A stretch of 40,300 nt of DNA, taken from an uncultured Lachnospiraceae bacterium. Lineage in GTDB: Bacteria; Bacillota; Clostridia; TANB77; CAG-508. The notes under the pieces are model-generated. The model made no database searches, was not told the origin of the DNA, and saw nothing but the letters and a program-made list of their open reading frames with translations. The stretch spans positions 1 to 40,300 of the forward strand of contig CAMEHU010000014.1 in assembly GCA_945917765.1 (NCBI GenBank), read 5' to 3'. Within the stretch, counting starts at the first letter, position 1. Each line of letters opens with the position of its first letter. Below are positions 10,701 to 17,800 of this stretch, in pieces. The position numbers and the translations under genes are program-made.

Positions 10701-13264
10701 ATTATCCAGGTGTTGAAGATACAACTATACCAACATTGATTTCTTCAGATATTACAATCGATAAATTCATTAAGTATCCTGGATTAGATTGGTATTATCA
10801 AACTATTCTTGATACAAATGGAAACATTTGGTATTGGACAAATAATCCAAATGCTACAGAAGCAATAACAAAATTAGTGTCAGATGATAGATTTGTTGCA
10901 ACATGTGATAAAAACTCGACTGTAATTACAGACAAGGGAATTATAAAAAACACTTACGGAGATGTAGATATTTCTCAATATGTAGTAGAAATGTATGGTG
11001 AATTAACAGATGCAAATATTAGAAAATTTGCTGATTTAATAAATGATATAAATGATACAAATTTATTTAAAATAGTTGATGGAAAGGTATGGAAAGCAAC
11101 ATATGATTCATCACGTGGATTTAAAACGTTTCAAAATCTAAGTGATAGAGCTGGAAGTGAAATGGCTGGAAAACAAATTGTTGAGCTTAATGATTACTCT
11201 GATGCTACATGTGCATTAGATTCAGAAGGAAATCTATACAGAATTTCTGATGGAAAATGTTTAACAACAACTGAATATTTAACAGAAAGTACAGTAAAAT
11301 TCAGACAAGCATTAGCAAATAATCCAGATGATAATAAAATATATGGATTAAAATTCAAAGAATTATATAATGATAGATTTGCTAAAGATGTAAATGATAA
11401 TATGTGGTACTTCAGCCAATCAGGTAATGCAATTAATTTAAGTGAAAACGAAACTGGTGTAATAAACCCATTATATGTTGCAGGCGGAATTAAAAGATAT
11501 TTAAATGCTAACCATTATTTAACTAATGATAATAAAGTATGGATGGTTAAAGATGGAAATGTAACTGAAGTATTTGAAATTCCAGAAAATATTAAGATTA
11601 CTTATGAATGGTATAGCAATGGATATGAATTTTTCGTTGGAACTGACGAAAATGGCAGATTATGTTCATGTGGAGCAAATACTACTGGATATTTAGGAAA
11701 TAATGATACAACAACAAATGGTCAACTAGTTTACTTAAGTGATGTTGAAGGAACAGCTTTACATGATGCAGTAGAAGCTAATCCAAATTTAACATTTAAG
11801 TGTTATAAAGAACTTAATACTATAGTTGCTATAGATAGCACAGGAAAAGTATGGGTTTGGGGATATGATGATGGTAGAGTAGAAGCTAACAAAGCTAAAA
11901 TATACTCTCCTGTATGTGTATCAGATTTAGAGGGTAGCACATTTAAAGAAGCGTATGAGAATAATATTTTATTCCAAGATTTTAACGGAACATATTATAT
12001 AGATCAATACAAAAAACAATGGAGATACAATACTAGTTCTAAAAAATTGGAAAAAAGATATGATATATCTAGTTATACTGTTGATGGTTTAGATGAAAAT
12101 ACAGGGGTTGAAAAAATCTTTAGTGGTTCTCCAACTCATAATGCTTATATATTTGCTTCTAATGGAAATGTGTATATTAAAGACGCTACTGATACAGTAT
12201 ATAAAAAGGTAAATGGATTAGAAAATGTACAAAGTTTTGACTATCTTACATATTCAGGTCCTACAAATACAGATAATGGAAAATTATACACAATAAAATA
12301 TCGTGCTATTGCAGATAATAAAATGTATATTTTAACAAGAACATATTATACACAAACTCAATCAGGAACAACAGTATATACTAATGATACAATTAATATA
12401 GAACAGGTTTCAAATGGTAATGTTAATAATTATATAGATTCATTTGGTTTATTCTATGATTTTGAAAATGATGGAAAAATTTACTATAGTGGTAATAAAT
12501 CATATCCACCTATTACAATCCCTAGTGGAACACCTACTATTGTTGACCATTATTGCTTAAATGATGTTGCAAATTCACCATTTTATAATAAAACAATTGT
12601 AGAATTTAAACTTTTAAGAAATTGCTATATAGCAGTAGATTCTGAAGGAAATGTTTATAAATGGGCTACATCAGATACAACAAACGTACATACAAGAAAA
12701 GCAATGACTGATTATAGTAATTATGAAGAAGCTCTTACTACAATCTATGGAGAAGCAAATGCTGAAAACATGGTGAAATTATTAAATGATTCAAAACAAG
12801 TAACAAAAACTCAAGATGTAGTTACATATAATGGAGAATTATATTCTATTACTAGAGATGGTACAAAAGTTGTTGCAACAGAAATGGATGCTTCAAAACA
12901 ATATTTAAACGGAATTGGAGCTATAACAGATGTTGTTGGTGAATATGAAATCAAAACAAGTGATGGAAGAATTTATAGAGTAAATCCAATCAGCACTAAA
13001 GATTATGAACTTTCAAGAACTAGAACAACTACTCCATTCGAAACAGCAGAACCTGATACTTCAGTAGTATTAGATGGTATAAATGTTAAAAAACAAACAC
13101 AACATAAAGCATTAGATACTGAAGGTAATTTATATGCTTGGGATGAATATACTGGATTAATTAAAGATACAGACGGAGTTGTAAACGTAACAGAGGAAGA
13201 ATACAGTATTGAACCAATATATGTAAATTCAACAGGATGGACAGTTATTAGAAGAGAGTTTTAA
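1739..13264 (+). CDS. Giant secreted surface protein: adhesin head, Cna-B/SpaA repeats, RCC1-like propeller array
   Basis: A 3,841-residue protein with a strong GGAGG site. Residues 1-34 form a signal peptide ending VFA before EDEG. Residues 35 to about 990 are a beta-rich, Thr/Asn-rich head of unrecognised families. About nine Cna-B/SpaA-like domains follow (starting near 992, 1104, 1203, 1326, 1434, 1551, 1658, 1821 and 1916), with strands such as INKTW and closing motifs such as YTIEE or YTLTE. In this family a Lys and an Asn are cross-linked by an isopeptide bond with Glu/Asp catalysis. The last domains seem to have lost the Lys. From about 2028 to the end are roughly 36 blade-like repeats with the pattern D-x-x-G-x-(L/V/I)-W-x-W-G. 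Only six or so are canonical RCC1 blades (for example WGYGNNGSLG and WGENSYGRLG). There is no LPXTG motif, C-terminal helix or obvious wall-binding module, so retention is unexplained. Likely role: cell-surface binding or matrix scaffold (inference). Confidence 0.93.
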   Translation: MKNLERNTIIKKILVAILILTMIIPYFPMSVFAEDEGNNQQPITFTAKWSSNNETEQGTTNDTFGIDFSMSFNNINGFQNVGLVIKTDGGTDAFDTVTVQGITGATVDENSTHLGSGQAILDLGNINSGTSIGGTASVSFKNLDAIKDRKVTVTLTGTYRDNNGDTHTIEREIAEKTLNARITPAAVITPFSADLTWQKVMENGVLKDKKSTITANTTKIKERINPDDTYEKEVGFYTNDITVQYPLTISSYEKTQKLELNITINRYVYDDNNDVVGKLSEGYTPDWGALATDFGTPTETTNADGSKTYTFIKGTDSNTYDSENVFTLEKDYVVSIKYDTPNTNPKTSSNADFKTYTDFKADLTAKGFKLTKQFGGQETSEAITETRTITTVNNINLYSYTPGDHAWVSIYAGGSNIYSGDNASQKIDQSIRTSLKSTGTARITGYVKMDYIDGVRSTETGSIKFNQPTLKYLDGNGVLQTVTLTSSQMAINSVVENGYGYNVTKQPISETNGFRIDFEDLLSNTSDRNLSVTYTLSGLTDEQIDNIQGIYVNYVATGSSWISGRDSISIERKTDVSENLYSYMELSLGENFDVTSERLNKKENRTLTLKMYKNEDVLANTATDRNYVVNVNPIFYVVLPAGFTYKYDMESSNPDSLDIDWDNVDDGVTQNGETYLRIPCIGTYDSRVSRGIDITIPLTMKLTNANSRKCDIKAYMITDNENYFTEVSNSNRFNKVSGEIPEKLFLSSASFNVTGLKRNLAETKIERDIEGSRFSVIPNPADEVRNWAEKEQPAIVSSNSKVTFVSQITNENESLKNVSIIARLPIADNTFIQDSNSKLIEDGYKLDSQFYSEYGSKVNGFTDGATITQVDMENLNIIGVFKETQGKSDDCTDKAKIYVSTDANADFDSTSFQEYIPGTTSLTGVKNIKVVLDSTETLESGQNLLLKYEMTMPNQKGMVGAQTAVQCTKSEETNAQLLYSAAAYVINGQDKGTIKVQKTFENYAEGVVPTEYGVSSLAGIQFKLQYFDEAENGRVFLKDSNNQDVVATTDANGVVTFTDVPAGKYYLYEVTEFEYYAGIGNVNVVDLQPSETENITVENRLKRGKIVINKTWENVENNEHERKATFNITRNKRENETYQEVGTSVITIDNKAYAINLPYGDYTIDEYSTEDGWAPEVASKNITLKEEVHSASDTTFKNQLINNGVLKITKTVPDGESVNGLKFHITGSGVDKHPEDLNVNINADITFTIGESSTYPSNVSVNVYGTTAIITVEDLYLGYYTIEEIEIPTIGETEVEKYIPVKSFARITKENVSEPVSVTLTNSYKYGTIQINKTAKLRDGETLTDIADLSQFKVHVTGTSDYGHTVDEYISLNEEGFGRQRFEIGTYTLTEVPVDGYTTYYGTNSSASTDAPTNVRVDYNKTYTQDLYNEHTGVGFVRVEKSLEGITDPQKVVDAGIKFKVIGRNVAGQKIGPEGKGVEIEINEIDTEKNVAYGISPAISTGGEYELQEIPETVPEYYEAIEPREIEIKSTNTSVKPLVVTAVDERIKGNLEIVTTTNPAGGPLKGIKYTVTPVKINSDGTYQAIGDTQEVEGSNEDYNPSFAKLENINAGYYVVDQKEDSIPTGWEKDVKQIVEVPGYNTGYANFEITEKSRLRNNKVIINKELLKPSDSGFVQATSEDITKAKLNENEQFEIKIRNINTSQVYYVFTSVANPGVIQGLETGTYAIEEVFKPKYLLEGYYATTVVTPNVDVPELQTVTRKIDETEGKGYLFEVKDVNGVATDVTITVKNVINTSFGFGGQDNKNNLSKTEVDVQNIPIITKAVVYVVDENNEAVSGVKFKLVNSRGETVVINELGTVYEIPDKKLVVRGLEPGVYTLKCVEYPQDKYLKPDDKQIVVYNDASLVGRVEVQRNIPRGSLTLSTTYINKAGEQDYTSKSKYKIVNSATGELLKFVRTATGDYKKSNLEDASPVIVLKAGPVEVEGIETGDYEVGIVDVTKGFGITKTEPEYITLAQNEEKAVNVRVIKKTVKSIGAGANATWYLNENGDLYVIGNFTDYVNGSTDSKFKKISFPVDDVKIEKFEVNDYDYYYPSIGCAIDKNGDAWIITNNAVPECITNQGMFAGERQNNVKFVDIQYVSMSESQVIVLLDNKGRVWTYDTTNRSTKILYSQEENPAVKLAEIKYSRNNQNKLGFIDSKGKVWIDGSWVGYKFLGEEYYSDNYSLVCISDVTDIRDEIIEDFVIANDSIMVKDSNGYLWICGNRNDILTMQGFGTDSYNYNKFRRVSSAYFGGAKVDKIMSNCDYTGSIATVIDEYGRVWIWGYGNNGSLGNGATENNSTPICISDGETEKLYGTQITDIDFSYNGNYSAFRAVALDSEGRIWTWGGKSEYGESGSTNRDYIKEPKILDVTYDAHLEYNLKFSKVFISDQNKGYFAIDEDGKLWSWGENSYGRLGYGRSTNNRVDVPTIVDIPGSPKMKKVASIYGTSLFLSEDGRVYICGSYYTDGNGNTCDNKDGIIEITDNFNLPANVTITDVHILSNSSSPTFYAIDSNGKVYTWAYSSNAYYLGRTDNENYAYIECISDDITEILHGKNVIKIATKNSNQAIALTSDGSIYNFTTNGEPELLSDGNNFVDVFADTLLDNQGRIWKLNDTTLTCISNTEGNVLNDNLEKDSSYKITNLYPTDNNYYGIIKDSNGNYYSIDYSSYEKYTVPYDGVKDIAGTLIIDENGQLWNGDRNMAVASKNDLYGIKFEHIDPSKYTAKNDGLKSYLKYEKGRETISYAKYNSFEIAVDDNDKLWYWYSYDGTKVCYNDESTELADVHFVKVWCPLNSNTFFASDSNGKLWAWGLNSSDGLVGNNSSDYVSSPVCLSDISGYDISNITSIEKSGKSNALIAKDDNGNVWMWGSGFIGNGSAYTCYKPYHVNTGIGNRMIKDMNISAGLLLCTDGTVYRKNSTSWSYARTAEGATNVDNGVIYGNNKIWIINNSYYPGVEDTTIPTLISSDITIDKFIKYPGLDWYYQTILDTNGNIWYWTNNPNATEAITKLVSDDRFVATCDKNSTVITDKGIIKNTYGDVDISQYVVEMYGELTDANIRKFADLINDINDTNLFKIVDGKVWKATYDSSRGFKTFQNLSDRAGSEMAGKQIVELNDYSDATCALDSEGNLYRISDGKCLTTTEYLTESTVKFRQALANNPDDNKIYGLKFKELYNDRFAKDVNDNMWYFSQSGNAINLSENETGVINPLYVAGGIKRYLNANHYLTNDNKVWMVKDGNVTEVFEIPENIKITYEWYSNGYEFFVGTDENGRLCSCGANTTGYLGNNDTTTNGQLVYLSDVEGTALHDAVEANPNLTFKCYKELNTIVAIDSTGKVWVWGYDDGRVEANKAKIYSPVCVSDLEGSTFKEAYENNILFQDFNGTYYIDQYKKQWRYNTSSKKLEKRYDISSYTVDGLDENTGVEKIFSGSPTHNAYIFASNGNVYIKDATDTVYKKVNGLENVQSFDYLTYSGPTNTDNGKLYTIKYRAIADNKMYILTRTYYTQTQSGTTVYTNDTINIEQVSNGNVNNYIDSFGLFYDFENDGKIYYSGNKSYPPITIPSGTPTIVDHYCLNDVANSPFYNKTIVEFKLLRNCYIAVDSEGNVYKWATSDTTNVHTRKAMTDYSNYEEALTTIYGEANAENMVKLLNDSKQVTKTQDVVTYNGELYSITRDGTKVVATEMDASKQYLNGIGAITDVVGEYEIKTSDGRIYRVNPISTKDYELSRTRTTTPFETAEPDTSVVLDGINVKKQTQHKALDTEGNLYAWDEYTGLIKDTDGVVNVTEEEYSIEPIYVNSTGWTVIRREF

Positions 13265-13272
13265 TTAATAAA

Positions 13273-13328
13273 TGCACAATTGGGGACGCGTCCCAATTGT
13301 GCATTTTGCACATTTTGGGACATATCTT
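13273..13328 (+). repeat. Palindromic REP-like element, GGGACGCGTCCC family (copy 1)
   Basis: A near-perfect 31-bp palindrome (TGCACAATTGGGG, then ACGCGTCCC, then AATTGTGCA) is followed by TTTTGCACA and GGGACATATCTT. It starts eight bases after the stop of the giant gene. The same 56-bp element occurs at 32618, 33098 (reverse strand) and 35009. It may serve as the transcript 3' end, as no other terminator is visible here, but it lacks a clean T tract. Confidence 0.85.
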
Positions 13329-13403
13329 CTTGATTTGTGGAAAAGTTGATATTGTTATGTGAGTTTTTTGCAGGAGACATCAATAAAACAAGAAGCTTCT
13401 GAC

Positions 13404-13432
13404 TTGCATTAATATAAAATATATAGTATAAT
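13404..13432 (+). promoter_or_regulatory. prfA promoter
   Basis: TTGCAT, a 17-base spacer and TATAAT. The -10 ends 35 bases before the ATG, and an AGAGGAGAGAG ribosome binding site lies between. Confidence 0.85.
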
Positions 13433-13467
13433 AGTGTAAGTGTAAATTAAAAGAGGAGAGAGATTTT

Positions 13468-14526
13468 ATGTTTCAAAAATTAGAAGATGTTGAAAAGAAA
13501 TATATTGATTTAACTGAAAAGATTAGTGACCCTGATATTATAAACAATAATCAGAATGAGTGGAAAACTTATATGAAAGAGCATGCTGAGATAGAGCCTA
13601 TTGTTATGAAATATAGGGAATATAAGAAGGTCAAAAAAGAGTTTGAAGATGCAAAAGAAATGATGAATGACCCTGAACTTAAAGACTTAGCTGAAATGGA
13701 AATGCTTGAGAAAAAAGATATGATTCCTCAAATTGAAGAAGAATTAAAAATATTGTTAATCCCTAAAGATCCAGATGATGAAAAAAATGTTATTTGCGAA
13801 ATTAGAGCAGGAACAGGTGGGGATGAGGCTGCATTATTTGCTGGTACATTATTTAGAATGTATAGCATGTATTGTGAAAGAAAACACTGGAAATTAGAGG
13901 TTTTAAATGAAAATGAAACAGGTTTAGGTGGTTATAAAGAAATTTCTTTTATGATTACAGGAAAAGGTGCATATAGTAGAATGAAGTTCGAAAGTGGTAC
14001 ACACAGAGTTCAAAGAGTTCCAGATACTGAAAGTAGTGGTAGAATTCATACTTCTGCTGCAACTGTTGCTGTTTTACCTGTTGTTGAAGATGTTGAAATA
14101 GATATTAACCCAGCTGACATCAAAATGGATGTGTTTAGAGCATCTGGTGCTGGTGGACAACACGTTAATAAAACATCATCAGCTGTAAGACTTACACATA
14201 TTCCTACAGGATTAGTTGCTGAATGTCAAACTGAAAGAAGCCAAGTTCAAAATAGAGAATATGCTATGAGATTGCTTAAATCTAGATTATATGAAATAGA
14301 AAAAACTAAGAGAGATTCAGAATTAAGAGACGCAAGAAAATCACAAGTTGGTTCTGGTGATAGAAGTGAAAAAATTAGAACTTACAATTATCCACAAGGT
14401 CGTATTACAGACCATAGAATTGGTATGAGTATTTATCAAATGGAGGATTTTCTAAATGGAAATTTGGATGAAATGATAAATAATTTGATTGCAGCTGATA
14501 GAGCTGAAAGATTGAAAAATGAGTAA
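13468..14526 (+). CDS. prfA: Peptide chain release factor 1 (RF1)
   Basis: A 352-residue protein of normal RF1 length. RF1 reads UAA and UAG in the ribosomal A site and triggers release of the finished peptide. The tripeptide anticodon motif is P185-D186-T187, the PxT form that marks RF1; RF2 has SPF. The catalytic GGQ loop is G229-G230-Q231 within [12 protein letters not shown], which also contains the Gln that PrmC methylates in this family. The N-terminal helical domain (about residues 1-100) and the C-terminal Arg/Lys-rich segment ([15 protein letters not shown]) are intact. The gene has its own promoter and terminator. In many Firmicutes prfA sits next to prmC, but here it stands alone between two giant surface-protein genes. 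It was probably present before the surface genes on either side expanded (inference). Confidence 0.99.
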   Translation: MFQKLEDVEKKYIDLTEKISDPDIINNNQNEWKTYMKEHAEIEPIVMKYREYKKVKKEFEDAKEMMNDPELKDLAEMEMLEKKDMIPQIEEELKILLIPKDPDDEKNVICEIRAGTGGDEAALFAGTLFRMYSMYCERKHWKLEVLNENETGLGGYKEISFMITGKGAYSRMKFESGTHRVQRVPDTESSGRIHTSAATVAVLPVVEDVEIDINPADIKMDVFRASGAGGQHVNKTSSAVRLTHIPTGLVAECQTERSQVQNREYAMRLLKSRLYEIEKTKRDSELRDARKSQVGSGDRSEKIRTYNYPQGRITDHRIGMSIYQMEDFLNGNLDEMINNLIAADRAERLKNE

Positions 14527-14562
14527 TTGCACAAATGTTAATATTAATAAAATTATAAAAAT

Positions 14563-14615
14563 AAAAGTCTTTTCAAAGTAATGCATATTTGGCTTACTTT
14601 GAAGAGACTTTTTTT
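14563..14615 (+). terminator. Rho-independent terminator of prfA
   Basis: A long stem (AAAGTCTTTTCAAAGTAA with TTACTTTGAAGAGACTTT, one G-T pair) and a 12-base loop are followed by a T run, 36 bases after the prfA stop. Confidence 0.92.
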
Positions 14616-14876
14616 ACCAAAAACGACAATATAAAAAACATTTCAAACAAAAAAACTATCCCTAAAGCCACAAATCCGTAAGAAAACGCCAAAAATTGAT
14701 AAAAAATGATATATAAACTTAATATTATAATAAAACACTGCGGAAGTAATAATTATAAGATTTTTATATATTTTTGAGATATTGATAAATACATAAGCAA
14801 TCCATTAAAATAAAAGTAATATACAAAGAGAATTACAAGCTTTAAGAACATAAAAAAAAACGAGAGAGGTATAGAT
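14616..14876 (+). other. AT-rich leader region before the beta-helix/InlB-type giant gene
   Basis: About 260 bases without a gene. It contains AATCCGTAAGAAAA near 14681, which resembles AATCCCTAAGAAAA near 1538 upstream of the first giant gene. A possible promoter is listed separately. Apart from the GAGAGG ribosome binding site just before 14877, I see no riboswitch, tRNA or strong hairpin. Confidence 0.5.
14782..14811 (+). promoter_or_regulatory. Candidate promoter of the beta-helix/InlB-type giant gene
   Basis: TTGATA, an 18-base spacer and TAAAAT, 65 bases before the ATG. The whole stretch is very AT-rich, so other -10-like hexamers occur, and this assignment is weak. Confidence 0.35.
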
Positions 14877-17800
14877 ATGTTAAAAAAGCAGTCTAATAAT
14901 ATTAAGTTAATAGCATTATTTATTGCAATAATTTTAATAATTATCGCTCTTGTTTTTGGTGTCTCAAAATTTATTCTTAAAGACCAAGATGAGAACACTC
15001 CAATTCAATTTAACGAATATAAAGTTCAAGAGCAAGAAATAGTGTTATCATCAGAGGAATACACAGGAGACTCTATAATAGTTACAGTAACACCAAGTAT
15101 TTTGCCAGTTGTAAATAGCGGTAAAACCGGAATAGATGTAATGAAATTACAATATCAAATAACAGAACCAGATGCAATATTAAGCAATAATGATAATGAC
15201 TGGATAGATTACATAGAACCAGTTGAAGTAGACCATAATTCTACATTTAACACAAGACTAGTAACAAGAGGACACACAGATACATCATTAGAGATGGATT
15301 ATACAAGCCCTGTTACAAGTCGAGAAATAAACAATATTGCAGTAGCACAATTAGGAAACAAAACATATAAAACATTGGCAGAAGCAATAACAGCATGGGG
15401 AGATTTAACAACAGAAGAAAAACAAACAAGTACAATTCAAATGTTAGCAAATACAAGTGAGAATATAATAATTCCACAAACAGAAGAAATAAAAATAGAT
15501 TTATGTGGATTTGATATAATAGAAGAAAGTTCAGAAACACCAACAATAATAGTTAATGGAGTGCTAAATATAGTAGATTCAGGAAAAACAGAAAATAATA
15601 GTACAACATATGGAAAAGTTACATCAACATCAAACACAGCAATAAAAGTAACAGGAGCTAATTCAGAATTAGTACTAGGAACGAATGAATCAGCAAATGG
15701 AGAAGATGACGAAGAAGTAAACAAAGAAGGACCAGTGATAAATGGTGGAACAGGAAGCAATGGTGTTTTAGTAGAACAAGGTGGAAATTTAGAGTTTTAT
15801 GATGGAAAAATAACAGCACCAAAAACAGCACAAGCAGGAGCAAATACAGCAATAGTTGTGAATAATACACCTGTAGGAAATGAAAATGGTAATTTAATAA
15901 CAGTGCCAACAGGGTATAGATTAGATTTAAGTGATGATGAAACTGCTGGAAGAGAGATTGCAACAGTAGTTAAGAAAATGATGGTAAGTTTTGATAGTAA
16001 TGGTGGAGAACCAAGTAATATAGCTGATATTGAGGTCGGCGAAGGTAAGGCTTATGGAAAATATGCTGAGTGGCCTAGTGATCCTACGAGAGAGGGGTAT
16101 ACATTTAAGGGGTGGAGCACAAATTTAGCAGATGTAATAAGTGAAAATAATTATTCAATTTATAATTTTGATAATAGAACTACAAGTGAGTTTAGAAATG
16201 ATGGTGAATTTTTAGGATTAACAAATCAGCCATATATTAGAATTAAAGGAAATGAAAGTAATTCTAATATAGATACATTGTGGTCAATAAGTGCAAAAAA
16301 TGAAATTAATGTAACAGCAGGAAAAAAATATATATTAAGTTTTTATGCAAGAAGTGAAAACTCAATTCGTACACAGTATATTGGAATGTATTCAAATAGT
16401 GTTAGTGGAAAGACATCAATAGGCTGGAGTGATGGGTCAATAACATATTTGGAGGAGGATATTAATTTTGACAATGATGGTGAATGGCATTTAATTACAA
16501 AAGAGTTTATTGCGCCGGATAATGTAAGTACTGGGAAAATAAAAATTGGTAATGATATACCAAATATTTATGGTACAAACAGTTACATTGATATAGCTAA
16601 TATTCATTTTTCAGAGGATGAATCAATAGTGCCATATATTACACAATCAACACCAGTAACACAAACACAAGACCACACACTAAAAGCTGTATGGACACCT
16701 AATACATATAATACACGATTTGTATCAGGTAATTTAATGGACGGGTATAAACTAATTAGAAATGATTGTAGTAGTTTTAGCGAATCGGATAATCAATATA
16801 CATTAACAACAAATACAACTACAGGTGGATGCTATATTCCAGAAGGCATTTTTGAAGACGGAAAAACATACAGATTAAGCTATAATATTCGAAAAATATC
16901 AGGGGAATTAATAAATATCGCAGGTCACTCTACGGCAGCGACTGAAAAAGTATACTTAGTCGATGGGGTAGAACAAGAAGGAAACTATCAAACTCCATTT
17001 TGGATGGAGAATGTAAATAATCTACCAGATGATGAAAACATACATAATGTTGTTTTTGAATTTAAATATGAACCAAATAAAACAAATAATACTAACAAAA
17101 AAATTTACATTCAACCAAATCGTTCTATTACTACAAGTGTAACTGTTGAACTATCAGACGTTCAAATATATGAAATAGTAGAAGATAGTCAAAAAGTATA
17201 TGGAACACAATTAGGCACTTTACAAACACCAGAAAGAACAGCATATTTATTTGACGGATGGTATACACAGCAAACAGGTGGAACAGAAGTTACAAGTTCA
17301 ACTAATGTACCATCACAAGATACAACATATTATGCACATTGGACACCAGCTGTAGCAAGTACAACAATAAATGGAACAACATCATATTATAGAACAGTTC
17401 AAGCTGCGATAGGTGCAATACCTGCAGATGGAACAGAACAAAGTGAAGGCACACTAGGAACTGTAACATTGTTGTATGATGGAACAAGAGAAGAATCGGT
17501 AGTAGTTTCAGAAGGACAAAATGTTGTGCTTAATACTAATGGAAAAACATTAGGAGCTGAAAATGAAAGCTCAACAATAACAAACTCAGGAAAATTAACA
17601 ATTACAGGAAATGGAATAATAACAAGTACTGTGGTTGATAAGACTACTATAGATAATAAGAATAAATTAGAAGTAACAAGTGGAACAATGTCTTCAACAA
17701 ATAGTATTGCTATAACAAACAGCTTAACAGGTACAATAACAATTTCTGGGGGAAATATTACAGCTAAAAGTAACGCAATAAAAAATTTGGGTACATCAAA

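Noticed and set aside
15313-15963. Overlapping minus-strand frames inside the beta-helix/InlB-type giant gene
   Set aside because: They come from the AT-rich, repetitive coding strand (Leu/Phe/His-rich translations) and lie inside a well-supported gene; the same holds for minus-strand frames at 17302-17959 and 20402-20905.
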